64,000 bases of DNA from Betaproteobacteria bacterium (GTDB taxonomy: Bacteria > Pseudomonadota > Gammaproteobacteria > Burkholderiales > Usitatibacteraceae), in NCBI GenBank assembly GCA_016791265.1, contig JAEUMY010000007.1, forward strand, positions 1 through 64,000, read 5' to 3'. The notes beneath the pieces are model-generated. The model was not told the DNA's origin. It saw only the letters and a list, made by a program, of their open reading frames with translations, and searched no databases. This document shows, piece after piece, positions 8,895-16,961 of this stretch (its first letter is position 1; the number at the start of each line of letters is the position of its first letter). The translations under genes were made by a program, and so were the position numbers.

Positions 8895-10451
8895 ATGCCC
8901 CCGATCCCGCACTCCTTCAATTCGACCCTGCGTCATGTGGCAGGCACGGTGCTCATCATCCTTGCGGCCTTCCCGTTGTGCGTTCGGGCGGCGCCGCCTT
9001 CATTCGCGGAATCGGCTGAGCTTCGTGACCTGCCAGAACGCTGGGCGCCGTTGCTGGGCGAGTTTCTGGTGCCGGGAGTGGCCGTCGGCGTCATCAAGGA
9101 TGGCAAGGTCCACGCCGTCGCCACCTTTGGGCATCGCGATGCCGCACTGTCGCGACCGGTCACGTCAGAGACGATGTTCTACATCGCCTCGGTGACCAAA
9201 ACCTATGTCGCCTCCGCGTTCGCTGTCCTTGCCGCCGATGGGCGCATCCGGTTGGACGATCCAGTCAGGAAGTACTTGCCGCGATTCACCCTGCCCGATG
9301 CCGCGTTGGCCGAGCGTGTCACGCTGCGCCAGTTGCTGAGTCATGAGCCTGGCATCAGTGCGTTCCCCATCGTATTGCTTGATGCCTACACGGGCGAGAT
9401 TGATGACGACCGCTACTACCAATGGCTGGCAAAGGCGCAAGTGGCGGGAAGGGTGTCGTACTCAAACGTTCACTACACGCTGCTGGGACGCGTGCTCGAG
9501 GCTGTCACCGGCAAGCCCTGGGGCGCTGCGCTGGACGAGTTGGTGCTGAAGCCCGCCGGTCTTAACCGCACTACCGCGTCCGCCTCGCGCCTCTACGCCG
9601 ACACCGATCATGCGTCACCCTTGCGGGTGACGCCGGCACTCGCGTTCGAGGCCACGCCGCAGCGGAAGACAGACGCAACGATGCACGCCGCTGGTGGCAT
9701 GGGCGCTTCGATCAGCGATGCGCTGGGCTATCTGGCCTGGCACCTGGGCGACGGCCACCTCGATGGCCGGCCGGGCGGCAAGCCGGCGCGCCGCGCGGAG
9801 CTTGTGCGAGAGATGCGAACGCAGCAAGCCGCGCTCGAAAAGCCCAGGGGCAGTATTCGGGTGACGACGGGCTTCGGGCTGGGGTGGCAGGTTGGGTCCT
9901 TTGGCAAACACCCGTTTGTCGCGCATAGCGGCGGCTATCCCGGCGCGGTTGCCTACTACGCCATGCTGCCATCAAAGCGCGCGGGTATCGTGATACTGAT
10001 GAATGCGGGGCAATCCGCGGGCGCGCTGGCGGATGTCATCGCGATTGACCTGCTCAACCGACTCAGCGGCGAGTCACTGGCGCCCGAGTTGCTGACCAAC
10101 TATCGGCAACGCATGCGCCCGGAAGTCCAGAAGCTGAAGGCCGAGCCCATGGTGCGGCCCGACAACCGTCTGACGACCGCGCAATTGACGGCGCCGGTGG
10201 CGGCACTCGCCGGCGAGTACGTGAATCCACTCTGGGGCACGCTTCGCCTCACAGCCGACCAGGACGGATTGAGACTGCGGCTCGGCCAGCTTCCGCTCAA
10301 CTTCACCAGCGCTGAAGCCGGTGTCGTGAAACTCGCTGATGAGCCGCTGAGCGGGCAGGCGCTGACGCTCGTGCCGGGCATGGAGGGCGGCAAGGCGCGG
10401 GCCACGCTCGCAACGCGCGAATGGGGCGACGCCGTGTTCGAGAGACGCTAG
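8895..10451 (+). CDS. Exported serine hydrolase, class C beta-lactamase/DD-peptidase fold
   Basis: 518 residues with a signal peptide (about residues 12-33). The catalytic motifs of the beta-lactamase/penicillin-binding-protein-like family are present: S-x-x-K at 99-102 (SVTK), Y-x-N at 189-191 (YSN) and an HSGGYPG motif in place of KTG. The last 120 residues form an extra beta-rich domain of the kind found in EstB- and ClbP-like relatives. Such proteins are usually esterases, D-aminopeptidases or peptidases, not resistance enzymes. It follows an AraC regulator on the same strand. A second, shorter member of the family is at 27942. Confidence 0.88.
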   Translation: MPPIPHSFNSTLRHVAGTVLIILAAFPLCVRAAPPSFAESAELRDLPERWAPLLGEFLVPGVAVGVIKDGKVHAVATFGHRDAALSRPVTSETMFYIASVTKTYVASAFAVLAADGRIRLDDPVRKYLPRFTLPDAALAERVTLRQLLSHEPGISAFPIVLLDAYTGEIDDDRYYQWLAKAQVAGRVSYSNVHYTLLGRVLEAVTGKPWGAALDELVLKPAGLNRTTASASRLYADTDHASPLRVTPALAFEATPQRKTDATMHAAGGMGASISDALGYLAWHLGDGHLDGRPGGKPARRAELVREMRTQQAALEKPRGSIRVTTGFGLGWQVGSFGKHPFVAHSGGYPGAVAYYAMLPSKRAGIVILMNAGQSAGALADVIAIDLLNRLSGESLAPELLTNYRQRMRPEVQKLKAEPMVRPDNRLTTAQLTAPVAALAGEYVNPLWGTLRLTADQDGLRLRLGQLPLNFTSAEAGVVKLADEPLSGQALTLVPGMEGGKARATLATREWGDAVFERR

Positions 10452-10465
10452 GTCCGCGGTCGGGG

Positions 10466-10477
10466 GCGAATATTCGC
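10466..10477. repeat. GCGAATATTCGC palindrome, copy 4 (intergenic)
   Basis: Exact copy 14 bp after the serine hydrolase stop, in the 157-bp gap before tdk. Confidence 0.97.
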
Positions 10478-10608
10478 ATCCCGCGTGCGCGCCCAGCGTG
10501 CTGCGGGATGCGCGACTCGCCGCCTCTTCAGCAGCCGTCTCAACAGCCGCTTTGCGCGCGCGATGCAGGCACAATATGCGCTTGTTTCAAGCTCCCAGGA
10601 ATTCCGGT

Positions 10609-11175
10609 TTGGCCAAGCTCTATTTCCGATTCGCCGCGATGAACGCGGGCAAGTCCACTGCGCTCATTCAGGTGGCGCACAACTATGGCGAGCGCGAGCA
10701 GACGGTGGATCTCTTCACCGCCAAGCTCGACAACCGCGATGGCGTGGGTGTCATCAGCTCGCGACTGGGCGTGAAGCGCGAAGCCGAGACGTTTGACGCG
10801 GCCACCGATTTTGGTGAGCTCTATTTCGAGCGCACGCTGCCATCCTGCATCCTCATCGACGAGGCGCAATTCCTGTCGGAGAAACAGGTGGTGCAGTTGC
10901 ACCGGCTTGCCCACACGTCGAAGACGCCGGTGATCTGCTACGGGCTGCGCAGCGACTTCATCGGTGCTGCATTTCCCGGTTCCCGTGCGCTGCTGACGCT
11001 CGCGGATGATCTGGAGGAGATGAAGACCATCTGCCGTTGCGGACGCAAGGCGACCATGAACGTGCGCCTGGATGAAGCCGGCAATCGCGTGGTGGAGGGT
11101 GAGCAGGTGGAGATTGGCGGCAACGACCGTTATGAGGCGGTCTGTCCGAAGCGGTTCTATCTGGGCAAGTGCTGA
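10609..11175 (+). CDS. tdk: Thymidine kinase
   Basis: Transfers phosphate from ATP to thymidine in the pyrimidine salvage pathway (cytoplasmic). The sequence follows E. coli Tdk closely: AKLYFRFAAMNAGKSTAL with the P-loop, ILIDEAQFL (Walker B and catalytic Glu), CYGLRSDFIG, the zinc-ribbon cysteines in TICRCGRKA and CPKRFYLGKC, and GEQVEIGGNDRYEAVC. I chose the TTG at 10609 because homologues begin M-A-x-L-Y-F and AGGA sits 8 bp upstream; an in-frame ATG at 10576 would add 11 residues. The 188-residue product has the normal length for the short type. The 3' end overlaps the convergent small membrane gene by 19 bp. Confidence 0.95.
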   Translation: MAKLYFRFAAMNAGKSTALIQVAHNYGEREQTVDLFTAKLDNRDGVGVISSRLGVKREAETFDAATDFGELYFERTLPSCILIDEAQFLSEKQVVQLHRLAHTSKTPVICYGLRSDFIGAAFPGSRALLTLADDLEEMKTICRCGRKATMNVRLDEAGNRVVEGEQVEIGGNDRYEAVCPKRFYLGKC

Positions 11176-11444
11176 GCGCTTCGCTTTTTCTTCTGCTTCA
11201 GGCGCGTTGGCAGCCACCAGCAAATTCCCATCGCGATCATCCAGGCCAGGCCCAAGCCCCAGAAGACACCATCCGGATAGAAGACGAGAAACAGGAATGC
11301 GACGCCGCCCTGCGCAAGCATGGGGCTGGCCAGCAGCATCTGGCGTGCATAGCGGTCCGAGGGTTGGCGTTCCGGGCGCGCGGGCATGCGGGTCAGCAGC
11401 ACGCCCGGAATGGCGGCGATCAGTACGGCGAGAATGGCTTCCAC
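11157..11444 (-). CDS. Small membrane protein of unknown function
   Basis: 95 residues with two or three hydrophobic segments (MEAILAVLIAAIPGVLLT, AQGGVAFLFLVFYPDG, GLGLAWMIAMGICWWLP) and a strongly basic C-terminus (RLKQKKKRSAQ), suggesting the tail is cytoplasmic. Convergent with tdk, overlapping its 3' end by 19 bp. A palindrome copy lies 10 bp upstream of its start. No family recognised. Confidence 0.7.
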   Translation of the reverse strand: MEAILAVLIAAIPGVLLTRMPARPERQPSDRYARQMLLASPMLAQGGVAFLFLVFYPDGVFWGLGLAWMIAMGICWWLPTRLKQKKKRSAQHLPR

Positions 11445-11454
11445 GAGGGGTCTC

Positions 11455-11466
11455 GCGAATATTCGC
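11455..11466. repeat. GCGAATATTCGC palindrome, copy 5 (intergenic)
   Basis: Exact copy between two leftward small genes (stop at 11484, start at 11444), close enough to the start to overlap the ribosome-binding region. Confidence 0.97.
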
Positions 11467-11483
11467 TGTTCCGGCGAGGGGAG

Positions 11484-11834
11484 TTACTTCAGTTTCGCCG
11501 CCAACGCCAACGCCAACGCCTTCGCCACTGTCGCCTCTTCGCCGCTGTAGCGGCTGCCGCCAAAGCTAAGCGAGATCACGAGCTTCCCCTTGCGCGTGGT
11601 CAGCATGCCGAGACTTTCGCTCCATAAGGCTTCGTCACCGATGCCTTCCGGCATTCGGAGCTGGGTCAGCAACTCGTTGTTGGTCAACGCGAACGGGGCG
11701 AAGACGCGGGTGTGGTACCCGTTGATGGACAGGGGCTTGGCATGCCAGGAGTGCGCGGCCAGCGCGGCCAGCGCGGCAGTGAGGACAATGAGGGTTGGCA
11801 GGATGATGTCGATCCACTTGAATGCGCGTTTCAT
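11484..11834 (-). CDS. Signal-anchored small protein of unknown function
   Basis: 116 residues. The first 30 residues are a basic start plus a hydrophobic segment (KWIDIILPTLIVLTAALAALAA), so it is either exported or anchored in the inner membrane with the rest outside. The body is soluble (LSINGYHTRVFAPFALTNNE, GKLVISLSFGGSRYSGEEATVA). It ends in an Ala-Leu repeat encoded by a short tandem repeat. I do not recognise the family. It lies 39 bp upstream of the other small leftward gene and may share its transcript. Confidence 0.65.
   Translation of the reverse strand: MKRAFKWIDIILPTLIVLTAALAALAAHSWHAKPLSINGYHTRVFAPFALTNNELLTQLRMPEGIGDEALWSESLGMLTTRKGKLVISLSFGGSRYSGEEATVAKALALALAAKLK
11500..11520. 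repeat. 6-bp tandem repeat (GCCAAC x3.5) in coding DNA
   Basis: Three and a half copies near the 3' end of the 116-residue protein gene, encoding Ala-Leu repeats on the reverse strand. Slippage would change length in frame. Confidence 0.8.
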
Positions 11835-11944
11835 GAGCGGGGTCCAGAGCAGAATGCCAGCAGTCTAACGAAATCACCGCCCACATCAATCCGTGCGCTG
11901 GTCCGTGGGTCGATTGCAACAGTGTTGTTGCAGCGACTATTCGT

Positions 11945-11956
11945 GCGAATATTCGC
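11945..11956. repeat. GCGAATATTCGC palindrome, copy 6 (intergenic)
   Basis: Exact copy in the 173-bp gap between divergent genes, 51 bp upstream of the lipoprotein start at 12008. Confidence 0.97.
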
Positions 11957-12007
11957 GTGCCAGTTCAATCGCGCGCGGCGCCGCCGGGCCAGAGAGAGGA
12001 ATGTTCC

Positions 12008-12346
12008 ATGCAGCGTAGATTGTTGTCCGGTCTGTTTTCGATTGTGATTCTCGGCGGTTGCGTGGCTGCGCCCGCACTGGCACCCGCCACGGGTGATTCG
12101 CGTGCCACTGTCGCCGCCAACCCAGACGACATCGCCGCGCAGGCCGCCGCATTCGGCGGCTGCAAGCGTGACGCCGCGACGCGCAATCTCCCGCTTGCGC
12201 AGCATCAGGCGGCGCTGTTCGAGTGCGCCAAGCTTCATGCGGGTAAGCGCGGCGAGGCCTGCCTCGGCCAGCTCATCTTGAGCAAGGCCCGCGTGCATGA
12301 GCTCGAGGGCGAGCTCGCGCATTGCTTGCGGGTGATGCCGAAATGA
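12008..12346 (+). CDS. Small lipoprotein of unknown function
   Basis: 112 residues from ATG 12008, with an AGAGAGGA ribosome site about 7 bp upstream. The N-terminus MQRRLLSGLFSIVILGGC is a lipoprotein signal with lipobox LGGC, so the mature protein should be acylated at Cys18. The mature part is helical with three further cysteines (GGCKRDAATR, LFECAKLHAGKRGEACLGQL) and a fourth near the end (AHCLRVMPK). No family recognised. It is followed by an unknown tail-anchored protein after 44 bp. Confidence 0.72.
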   Translation: MQRRLLSGLFSIVILGGCVAAPALAPATGDSRATVAANPDDIAAQAAAFGGCKRDAATRNLPLAQHQAALFECAKLHAGKRGEACLGQLILSKARVHELEGELAHCLRVMPK

Positions 12347-12390
12347 GGGCGACTGCCCGCCAGTCCACCAGATCGGCACAGGCGTAGATC

Positions 12391-13008
12391 ATGTCCTATG
12401 ACGTGAAGCTGTTCATACCCGTGCCCGGCGCCGGCACGCCGGAAGAGCAACTGCAACGCCGCATGAACGAGGCCGAGCGCACGGTGCGCGCGCTGCCGCT
12501 GCCGCCCGAGGACTTGCAGCGCATCGAAGCCGTGATGGCGGATGCGCGCGCGCTGGACCCCGCTGCCGCGATTCAGGCGCTCCACGACGGCCAGCATCTG
12601 AAGGGCTTCGTGGTCACGGATTCGGCCAAGCTGCCTTACATGGAGATCGGCGCGGAAGACGGCGCGCTGGCGTGGAGCTTGTCGTCCGACCCGCGTGATC
12701 TCTATCGCTCGCTGATGGCGATGACGTCGCTCGTCGGGCGGCACGGCTATCTCGCGTTCGATCATCAGCAAGGCGCCCTCGTCAAACCCTCGGACGACTT
12801 CGCCACGTTCATGCGGCAATTCGCCGACCAGTGGCCCTCGACGGCAGACTTTGAACGCTGGCTCGAAGCCGAAACCGGCGGCAAGGTTGCCGCGAACACC
12901 GCGCAGCCGGCAAAAAGCAGCGGTCAGCCCAACGTGATCGCCGGGTTGATTCTGATTGGCATCATCGTGTGGGGCGCATACAAGCTGCACAAGGCAGGCT
13001 ATTTCTGA
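12391..13008 (+). CDS. Tail-anchored protein of unknown function
   Basis: 205 residues. A soluble alpha/beta N-terminal region begins MSYDVKLFIPVPGAGTPEEQ and holds the well-conserved-looking stretches GFVVTDSAKLPYMEIG and RHGYLAFDHQQGALV. A single C-terminal hydrophobic segment (NVIAGLILIGIIVWGAYKL) suggests tail anchoring with the soluble part in the cytoplasm, since there is no signal peptide. I do not recognise the family. Its neighbours (lipoprotein, CYTH-CHAD protein) do not suggest a role. Confidence 0.68.
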   Translation: MSYDVKLFIPVPGAGTPEEQLQRRMNEAERTVRALPLPPEDLQRIEAVMADARALDPAAAIQALHDGQHLKGFVVTDSAKLPYMEIGAEDGALAWSLSSDPRDLYRSLMAMTSLVGRHGYLAFDHQQGALVKPSDDFATFMRQFADQWPSTADFERWLEAETGGKVAANTAQPAKSSGQPNVIAGLILIGIIVWGAYKLHKAGYF

Positions 13009-13051
13009 CAGGGCGCGCTGTCATGCGGCCGTCATGCTGGCGCGGTCCCAT

Positions 13052-13063
13052 GCGAATATTCGC
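13052..13063. repeat. GCGAATATTCGC palindrome, copy 7 (intergenic)
   Basis: Exact copy 23 bp upstream of the CYTH-CHAD start. Confidence 0.97.
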
Positions 13064-13086
13064 ACTCGCAGCCCGACCTCCGCGCC

Positions 13087-14619
13087 ATGTCCGCTGAAAT
13101 CGAACTGAAGCTCTCGTTGGATCCCGCCGCGCTGAAGGCGTTTCGCGCGAGTCCGCTGCTGGCTGCCGCGCGCCGCAGGCGCCAACGTGTGTTCAACGTC
13201 TACTTCGACACCCCGGACTGCGAGCTGGCGCGGTCGCGCATGGCGCTCCGCTTGCGCAAGATGGGACCGCGCTGGCTGCAGACGCTCAAGACGGCGGGCA
13301 GCGGCGCGGGCGGTCTCTCTCGGCGTGGCGAATGGGAGTTTGTGCTGCCGGATGCGACGCTTGATCTCGCGCTGCTGCGCGACACGCCTCTGGCAGGGCT
13401 GGCTGACGCCGACTCGCTGCACGAGCGATTGAAGCCCGCGTTCACCACCGACTTCGTGCGCACGACTTGGCTCGTGTCGCCCGCGCCGGGACAGGACATC
13501 GAAGTGGCGCTGGATGTGGGCGAAGCGCGCTGCGAGGATCGCATCACCCCGCTTTGCGAAGTGGAGCTGGAGTTGAAGGTGGGCGAGGCCGCGCACGTGA
13601 TCGCGCTGGGGCGCGCGCTGGCGCTGTCGATGCCGCCATCGCAGCCGCTGATGCCCACGCAAGCGAGCAAGGCCGAGCGCGGCTATCGGCTGTTTCGCGG
13701 CGAGCGGCTCGCGGCCGTCAAGGCGAGGCCGGTGAAGCTGGACGCCGACTGGGCGCCGCCGCGCGCGTTGCAGGCGATCGTCGCCGCCGGGCTCGAGCAT
13801 TTCCTCGCCAACACCGAAGGGGCCGCCACGACGGACGATCCCGAGTTCATCCACCAGCTGCGTGTCGCGTTGCGCCGGGTGCGTTCGGTGCTACGCATGT
13901 TCAAGGTGAGCGCGCAGGCTGAGGAACTGAAGTGGTTGGCCGCGACACTGGGCGCGGCGCGCGACTGGGATGTGTTCCTCGCCGACGTGTGGCCGCCGCT
14001 CTGCGCCGCATATGTCGCCGCCGGCGGCGAGGCGCGCGATGCCGAGCCAGTGGTGATGAATGCAATCGCGGCGCAGGCGACCGCGCGGGTCGAGGCGCGC
14101 GCGGCGCTGCGCTCGCGGCGCACCGCCCTGCTTGTGCTTGCACTGGCGGAGCTCGCCGTCGCCAGCGAGCCACCCGCCGTGGGCGCCAACGCGTACGTGG
14201 AAGGCGCCGACGCCTTGCTGGAACCGCTGCCCGCGTTCGCTTCGCGCCAGATCAAGCGTCGCCACAAGCGTCTGCTGCGCGAGGCGCAGGGGCTTGCGGT
14301 GATGACGGCCGAGGCGCGCCACCAGGTGCGCATTGAAGCCAAGAAGCTGCGCTACGCCGTCGACTTCTTCGCGGGACTTTATCGCCGCGAGCGGACAGAG
14401 CCTTATCTAGCGGCGCTGGCCGCCATTCAGGAAGTGCTGGGCGAAGCCAACGATGCCGCGACCGCGCTGACACTGCTGGCGCGCCTTTCGCCGCCCACGC
14501 CGCTGCGTCTCTTTGCGCAAGGCTGGTTCGCCGCGCGAGCGCACGCCCACGCCAGCGAGGTGGATCGGTTGTTCGAGCAGCTCGCATCGGTAAGGCGATT
14601 CTGGCGCGGGGAAGGCTGA
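13087..14619 (+). CDS. CYTH and CHAD domain protein (YgiF-like inorganic triphosphatase)
   Basis: 510 residues. The N-terminal 200 residues are a CYTH triphosphate-tunnel domain, beginning with the diagnostic E-x-E-x-K (EIELKLSL at residues 4-8) and continuing with FNVYFDTPDCELARSRMALRLRK and the acidic strands CEVELELKVGE. The C-terminal half is a CHAD helical domain rich in conserved His and Arg (EFIHQLRVALRRVRSVLRMF, ARHQVRIEAKKLRYAVDFF), known to bind polyphosphate. E. coli YgiF has the same layout and hydrolyses tripolyphosphate. Likely a cytoplasmic triphosphatase linked to polyphosphate granules. It is a single gene; no ppk or ppx is in the window. Confidence 0.9.
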   Translation: MSAEIELKLSLDPAALKAFRASPLLAAARRRRQRVFNVYFDTPDCELARSRMALRLRKMGPRWLQTLKTAGSGAGGLSRRGEWEFVLPDATLDLALLRDTPLAGLADADSLHERLKPAFTTDFVRTTWLVSPAPGQDIEVALDVGEARCEDRITPLCEVELELKVGEAAHVIALGRALALSMPPSQPLMPTQASKAERGYRLFRGERLAAVKARPVKLDADWAPPRALQAIVAAGLEHFLANTEGAATTDDPEFIHQLRVALRRVRSVLRMFKVSAQAEELKWLAATLGAARDWDVFLADVWPPLCAAYVAAGGEARDAEPVVMNAIAAQATARVEARAALRSRRTALLVLALAELAVASEPPAVGANAYVEGADALLEPLPAFASRQIKRRHKRLLREAQGLAVMTAEARHQVRIEAKKLRYAVDFFAGLYRRERTEPYLAALAAIQEVLGEANDAATALTLLARLSPPTPLRLFAQGWFAARAHAHASEVDRLFEQLASVRRFWRGEG

Positions 14620-14629
14620 ATCGCCGGGT

Positions 14630-14641
14630 GCGAATATTCGC
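14630..14641. repeat. GCGAATATTCGC palindrome, copy 8 (intergenic)
   Basis: Exact copy 10 bp after the CYTH-CHAD stop and about 47 bp before the next start; flanked as TGCGAATATTCGCA. Confidence 0.97.
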
Positions 14642-14688
14642 AGCGGGCGATGCTTGTGGCGAGTCGGCCGCAGGCGGATACTGCCGCC

Positions 14689-15135
14689 ATGCAAATCCCG
14701 CCCCATGTCACTTACGTCGCAGCCGGTGCCATCGTCATCGACCACCTGGACCGCTACACGGTGAAGAAGCTGCGCGCGGCGGGGCTCGATGTGAAGACCA
14801 GCTGGTTTGGCAGTGACGGGCGTCTCGCCATCGAGCCGGCCGGGCCGGATGGCCGTCCTTCGGTCGACGAAGAAGACAAGCTGATGGCCCTGGCGCGCGC
14901 AGGCATCGCATTCGCCTACGACTACAAGCAGGGCATGGACCCGGCCGGCAGGATGCTGGATCTGTGCAAGCGCGGGCGCTATGTCGGCACCTTCAAGCAG
15001 CTTTCCTTTGGCGAGAACGGTCCGCACATCGTGCGCATGCCGGCTGGCGAGGAGAGCTGGCTGCGCGAGCTGCGCACAGACGGCGAGACGAACACGCTGC
15101 TTCAGGATCCGGCTCAGACCCAGCCGCCACGCTGA
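14689..15135 (+). CDS. Protein of unknown function
   Basis: 148 residues, no signal peptide or membrane segment, mixed alpha/beta (MQIPPHVTYVAAGAIVIDHL, KKLRAAGLDVKTSWFG, GRYVGTFKQLSFGENGPHIV). I chose ATG 14689 rather than the in-frame ATG 39 bp upstream, because the upstream residues do not look like structured protein and the upstream start would abut the palindrome. Neither start has a strong ribosome site. No family recognised; it lies between the CYTH-CHAD and M28 genes on the same strand. Confidence 0.6.
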   Translation: MQIPPHVTYVAAGAIVIDHLDRYTVKKLRAAGLDVKTSWFGSDGRLAIEPAGPDGRPSVDEEDKLMALARAGIAFAYDYKQGMDPAGRMLDLCKRGRYVGTFKQLSFGENGPHIVRMPAGEESWLRELRTDGETNTLLQDPAQTQPPR

Positions 15136-15174
15136 GCCGGCCAAACTTCGTCACAACCGCCGCTCGGCGGTCAT

Positions 15175-15186
15175 GCGAATATTCGC
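15175..15186. repeat. GCGAATATTCGC palindrome, copy 9 (intergenic)
   Basis: Exact copy 44 bp upstream of the M28 peptidase start. Confidence 0.97.
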
Positions 15187-15230
15187 TCTCAACCCATCTT
15201 CAAAACGCATCCTGCCCAAGGGGGAGATCG

Positions 15231-16889
15231 ATGCTGCGCGCAGTGCTGCTGTCCATCCTGTTGCTGTCTGCCACGCTGTCCGCCACCCAGGTCGCGGCCG
15301 AACCGAAGCCTGACCTCAAGGCGTATCGCGCCCATGTCGAGTTTCTTGCCGACGATCTGCTCGAAGGTCGCGAGACCGGCTCGCGCGGCTACGACATCGC
15401 CGCCAAATATGTCGCCAGCCAGTTCGCTCTGAATGGCGCGCTGCCGATGGGCGATGTGAAGAAGGACGGCCAGCGCGACTACCTGCAGGTGATTCCCTTC
15501 CGTTCGTCCACGCTGGACCTGGCCTCGCCGCTGTTTGAGCTGGTCGATGCCCAAGGCGGGCGCGAGCGCTGGACATTTGCCGAGGACTACTTCGTCTCAT
15601 CGAGCCTCTTCAAGCCCGAAGAGACGCTGACAGCGCCACTGGTGTACGTGGGTCACGGCATCATCGCGCCGCGCTTCGGCATCGACGACTATGCCAACCT
15701 CGATGTGCAGGGAAAGATCGTGGTGATGCTCACCGGCGCGCCGACCTCGCTCCCCGGCGAGGAAGCTGCGCACTATTCCAGCGGCCTCATGAAGCGCGAG
15801 ACGGCGCAGGTGCGTGGCGCGGTCGGCATCGTCAGTCTGCAAACGCCGGCCAGCGAAATGGTGTTTCCGTTCGCACTGGGCAAGCAGTATCTCGGCACCG
15901 CGCGCTTCGCCTGGCTGGACAAGGCGGGCAAGCCCGGGCGCTTCGATCCGCGCATCACGCAGGGTGTCTCGCTGAGTCTCAAGGCAGCGGAGCGCCTGGT
16001 GGCCAAGGCTGGCGCCAGGTTGGCGGACCTCGTCGCTGCCGCCAATGACAAGAAGCCGCCGGCGCGGCTGGACTTTGGTGTCTCCGCGCACGTCGCGCAC
16101 AAGAGTGTTTTGAAAGACGTGACCAGCAGCAATGTCGTCGCCGTCATTCCCGGCAGCGACCCGGTGCTGAAGGGCGAGTACGTCGTCTTCATGGGTCATC
16201 TCGACCACATCGGCCTCGCCACCGCGCCCGGCCTGAAGCCGGGTGACGACAAGATCAACAACGGCGCCATCGACAACGCCACCGGCATCGCGACGCTGCT
16301 GGAAACCGCGCGAATATTCGCAGGCGGCGAGAAGCCGAAGCGCAGCATCATGCTGCTCGCCGTCACGGGTGAGGAGAAGGGCCTCATCGGCTCCGACTAT
16401 TTCGCCATGTTCCCGACGGTGGAGCGAAAGCAGCTTGCGGCGGTGATCAATCTCGACATGCCCATCCTGCTGTTCGATTTCCGCGACGTCATCGCCTTCG
16501 GCATCGAGCAGTCCACGATGGATGTGCCCACCCGCCGCGCGGTGGAAAAGCGCGGCCTCACGCTCACCCCCGATCCCTGGCCCAACCAGCGCATCTTCAC
16601 CCGCTCGGATCAGTACTCGTTTGTGAAGCAGGGCGTGCCGTCGATCTTCCTCACGCTGGGCATCCACTCCGTCCAGAAAGATGGCGAAGGTCAGACCGTG
16701 TTCAACACCTTCATGCAGAAGTACTACCACCGCCCGGGAGACGATCTCAGCCTGCCCATCCGCTGGGATGCGGCGCTGCGTTTCGTGCAGCTCAATGTCG
16801 ACATCGGCCGCGAGATCGCCAACACGCCGGAACGGCCCACCTGGCGGCCGGGGAATTTCTTCGCGGATACGTTTGGCAAGGGGACGTAG
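15231..16889 (+). CDS. Exported M28-family zinc aminopeptidase-like protein
   Basis: 552 residues from ATG 15231, which has GGGGGAG 5 bp upstream and starts a signal peptide (MLRAVLLSILLLSATLSATQ). The frame is open far upstream but without signal. The two-zinc ligands of M28 peptidases appear in order: FMGHLDHIG (His), NNGAIDNATGIA (bridging Asp), VTGEEKGLIGS (catalytic and metal Glu), VINLDMP (Asp) and YYHRPGDD (His). An inserted PA-like domain lies before the catalytic core (VYVGHGIIAPRFGIDDYANLD, GKIVVMLTGAP). Likely a periplasmic aminopeptidase. A palindrome copy encodes R-I-F-A just after the bridging Asp. Confidence 0.9.
   Translation: MLRAVLLSILLLSATLSATQVAAEPKPDLKAYRAHVEFLADDLLEGRETGSRGYDIAAKYVASQFALNGALPMGDVKKDGQRDYLQVIPFRSSTLDLASPLFELVDAQGGRERWTFAEDYFVSSSLFKPEETLTAPLVYVGHGIIAPRFGIDDYANLDVQGKIVVMLTGAPTSLPGEEAAHYSSGLMKRETAQVRGAVGIVSLQTPASEMVFPFALGKQYLGTARFAWLDKAGKPGRFDPRITQGVSLSLKAAERLVAKAGARLADLVAAANDKKPPARLDFGVSAHVAHKSVLKDVTSSNVVAVIPGSDPVLKGEYVVFMGHLDHIGLATAPGLKPGDDKINNGAIDNATGIATLLETARIFAGGEKPKRSIMLLAVTGEEKGLIGSDYFAMFPTVERKQLAAVINLDMPILLFDFRDVIAFGIEQSTMDVPTRRAVEKRGLTLTPDPWPNQRIFTRSDQYSFVKQGVPSIFLTLGIHSVQKDGEGQTVFNTFMQKYYHRPGDDLSLPIRWDAALRFVQLNVDIGREIANTPERPTWRPGNFFADTFGKGT
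16310..16321. repeat. GCGAATATTCGC palindrome, copy 10 (in M28 gene)
   Basis: Exact copy inside the peptidase coding sequence, read as A-R-I-F-A. Confidence 0.97.
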
Positions 16890-16961
16890 GCAGTGCCCCT
16901 TTGAAGGTTGGCAGGGCAGCAGCGCACTCACGCGATCACGGGCTTCCGCTATGCTTGACCC

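Noticed and set aside
8895..10451. Serine hydrolases at 8895 and 27942 as antibiotic-resistance beta-lactamases
   Set aside because: They have SxxK and YxN but extra C-terminal domains and no KTG box, fitting esterase or peptidase relatives better.
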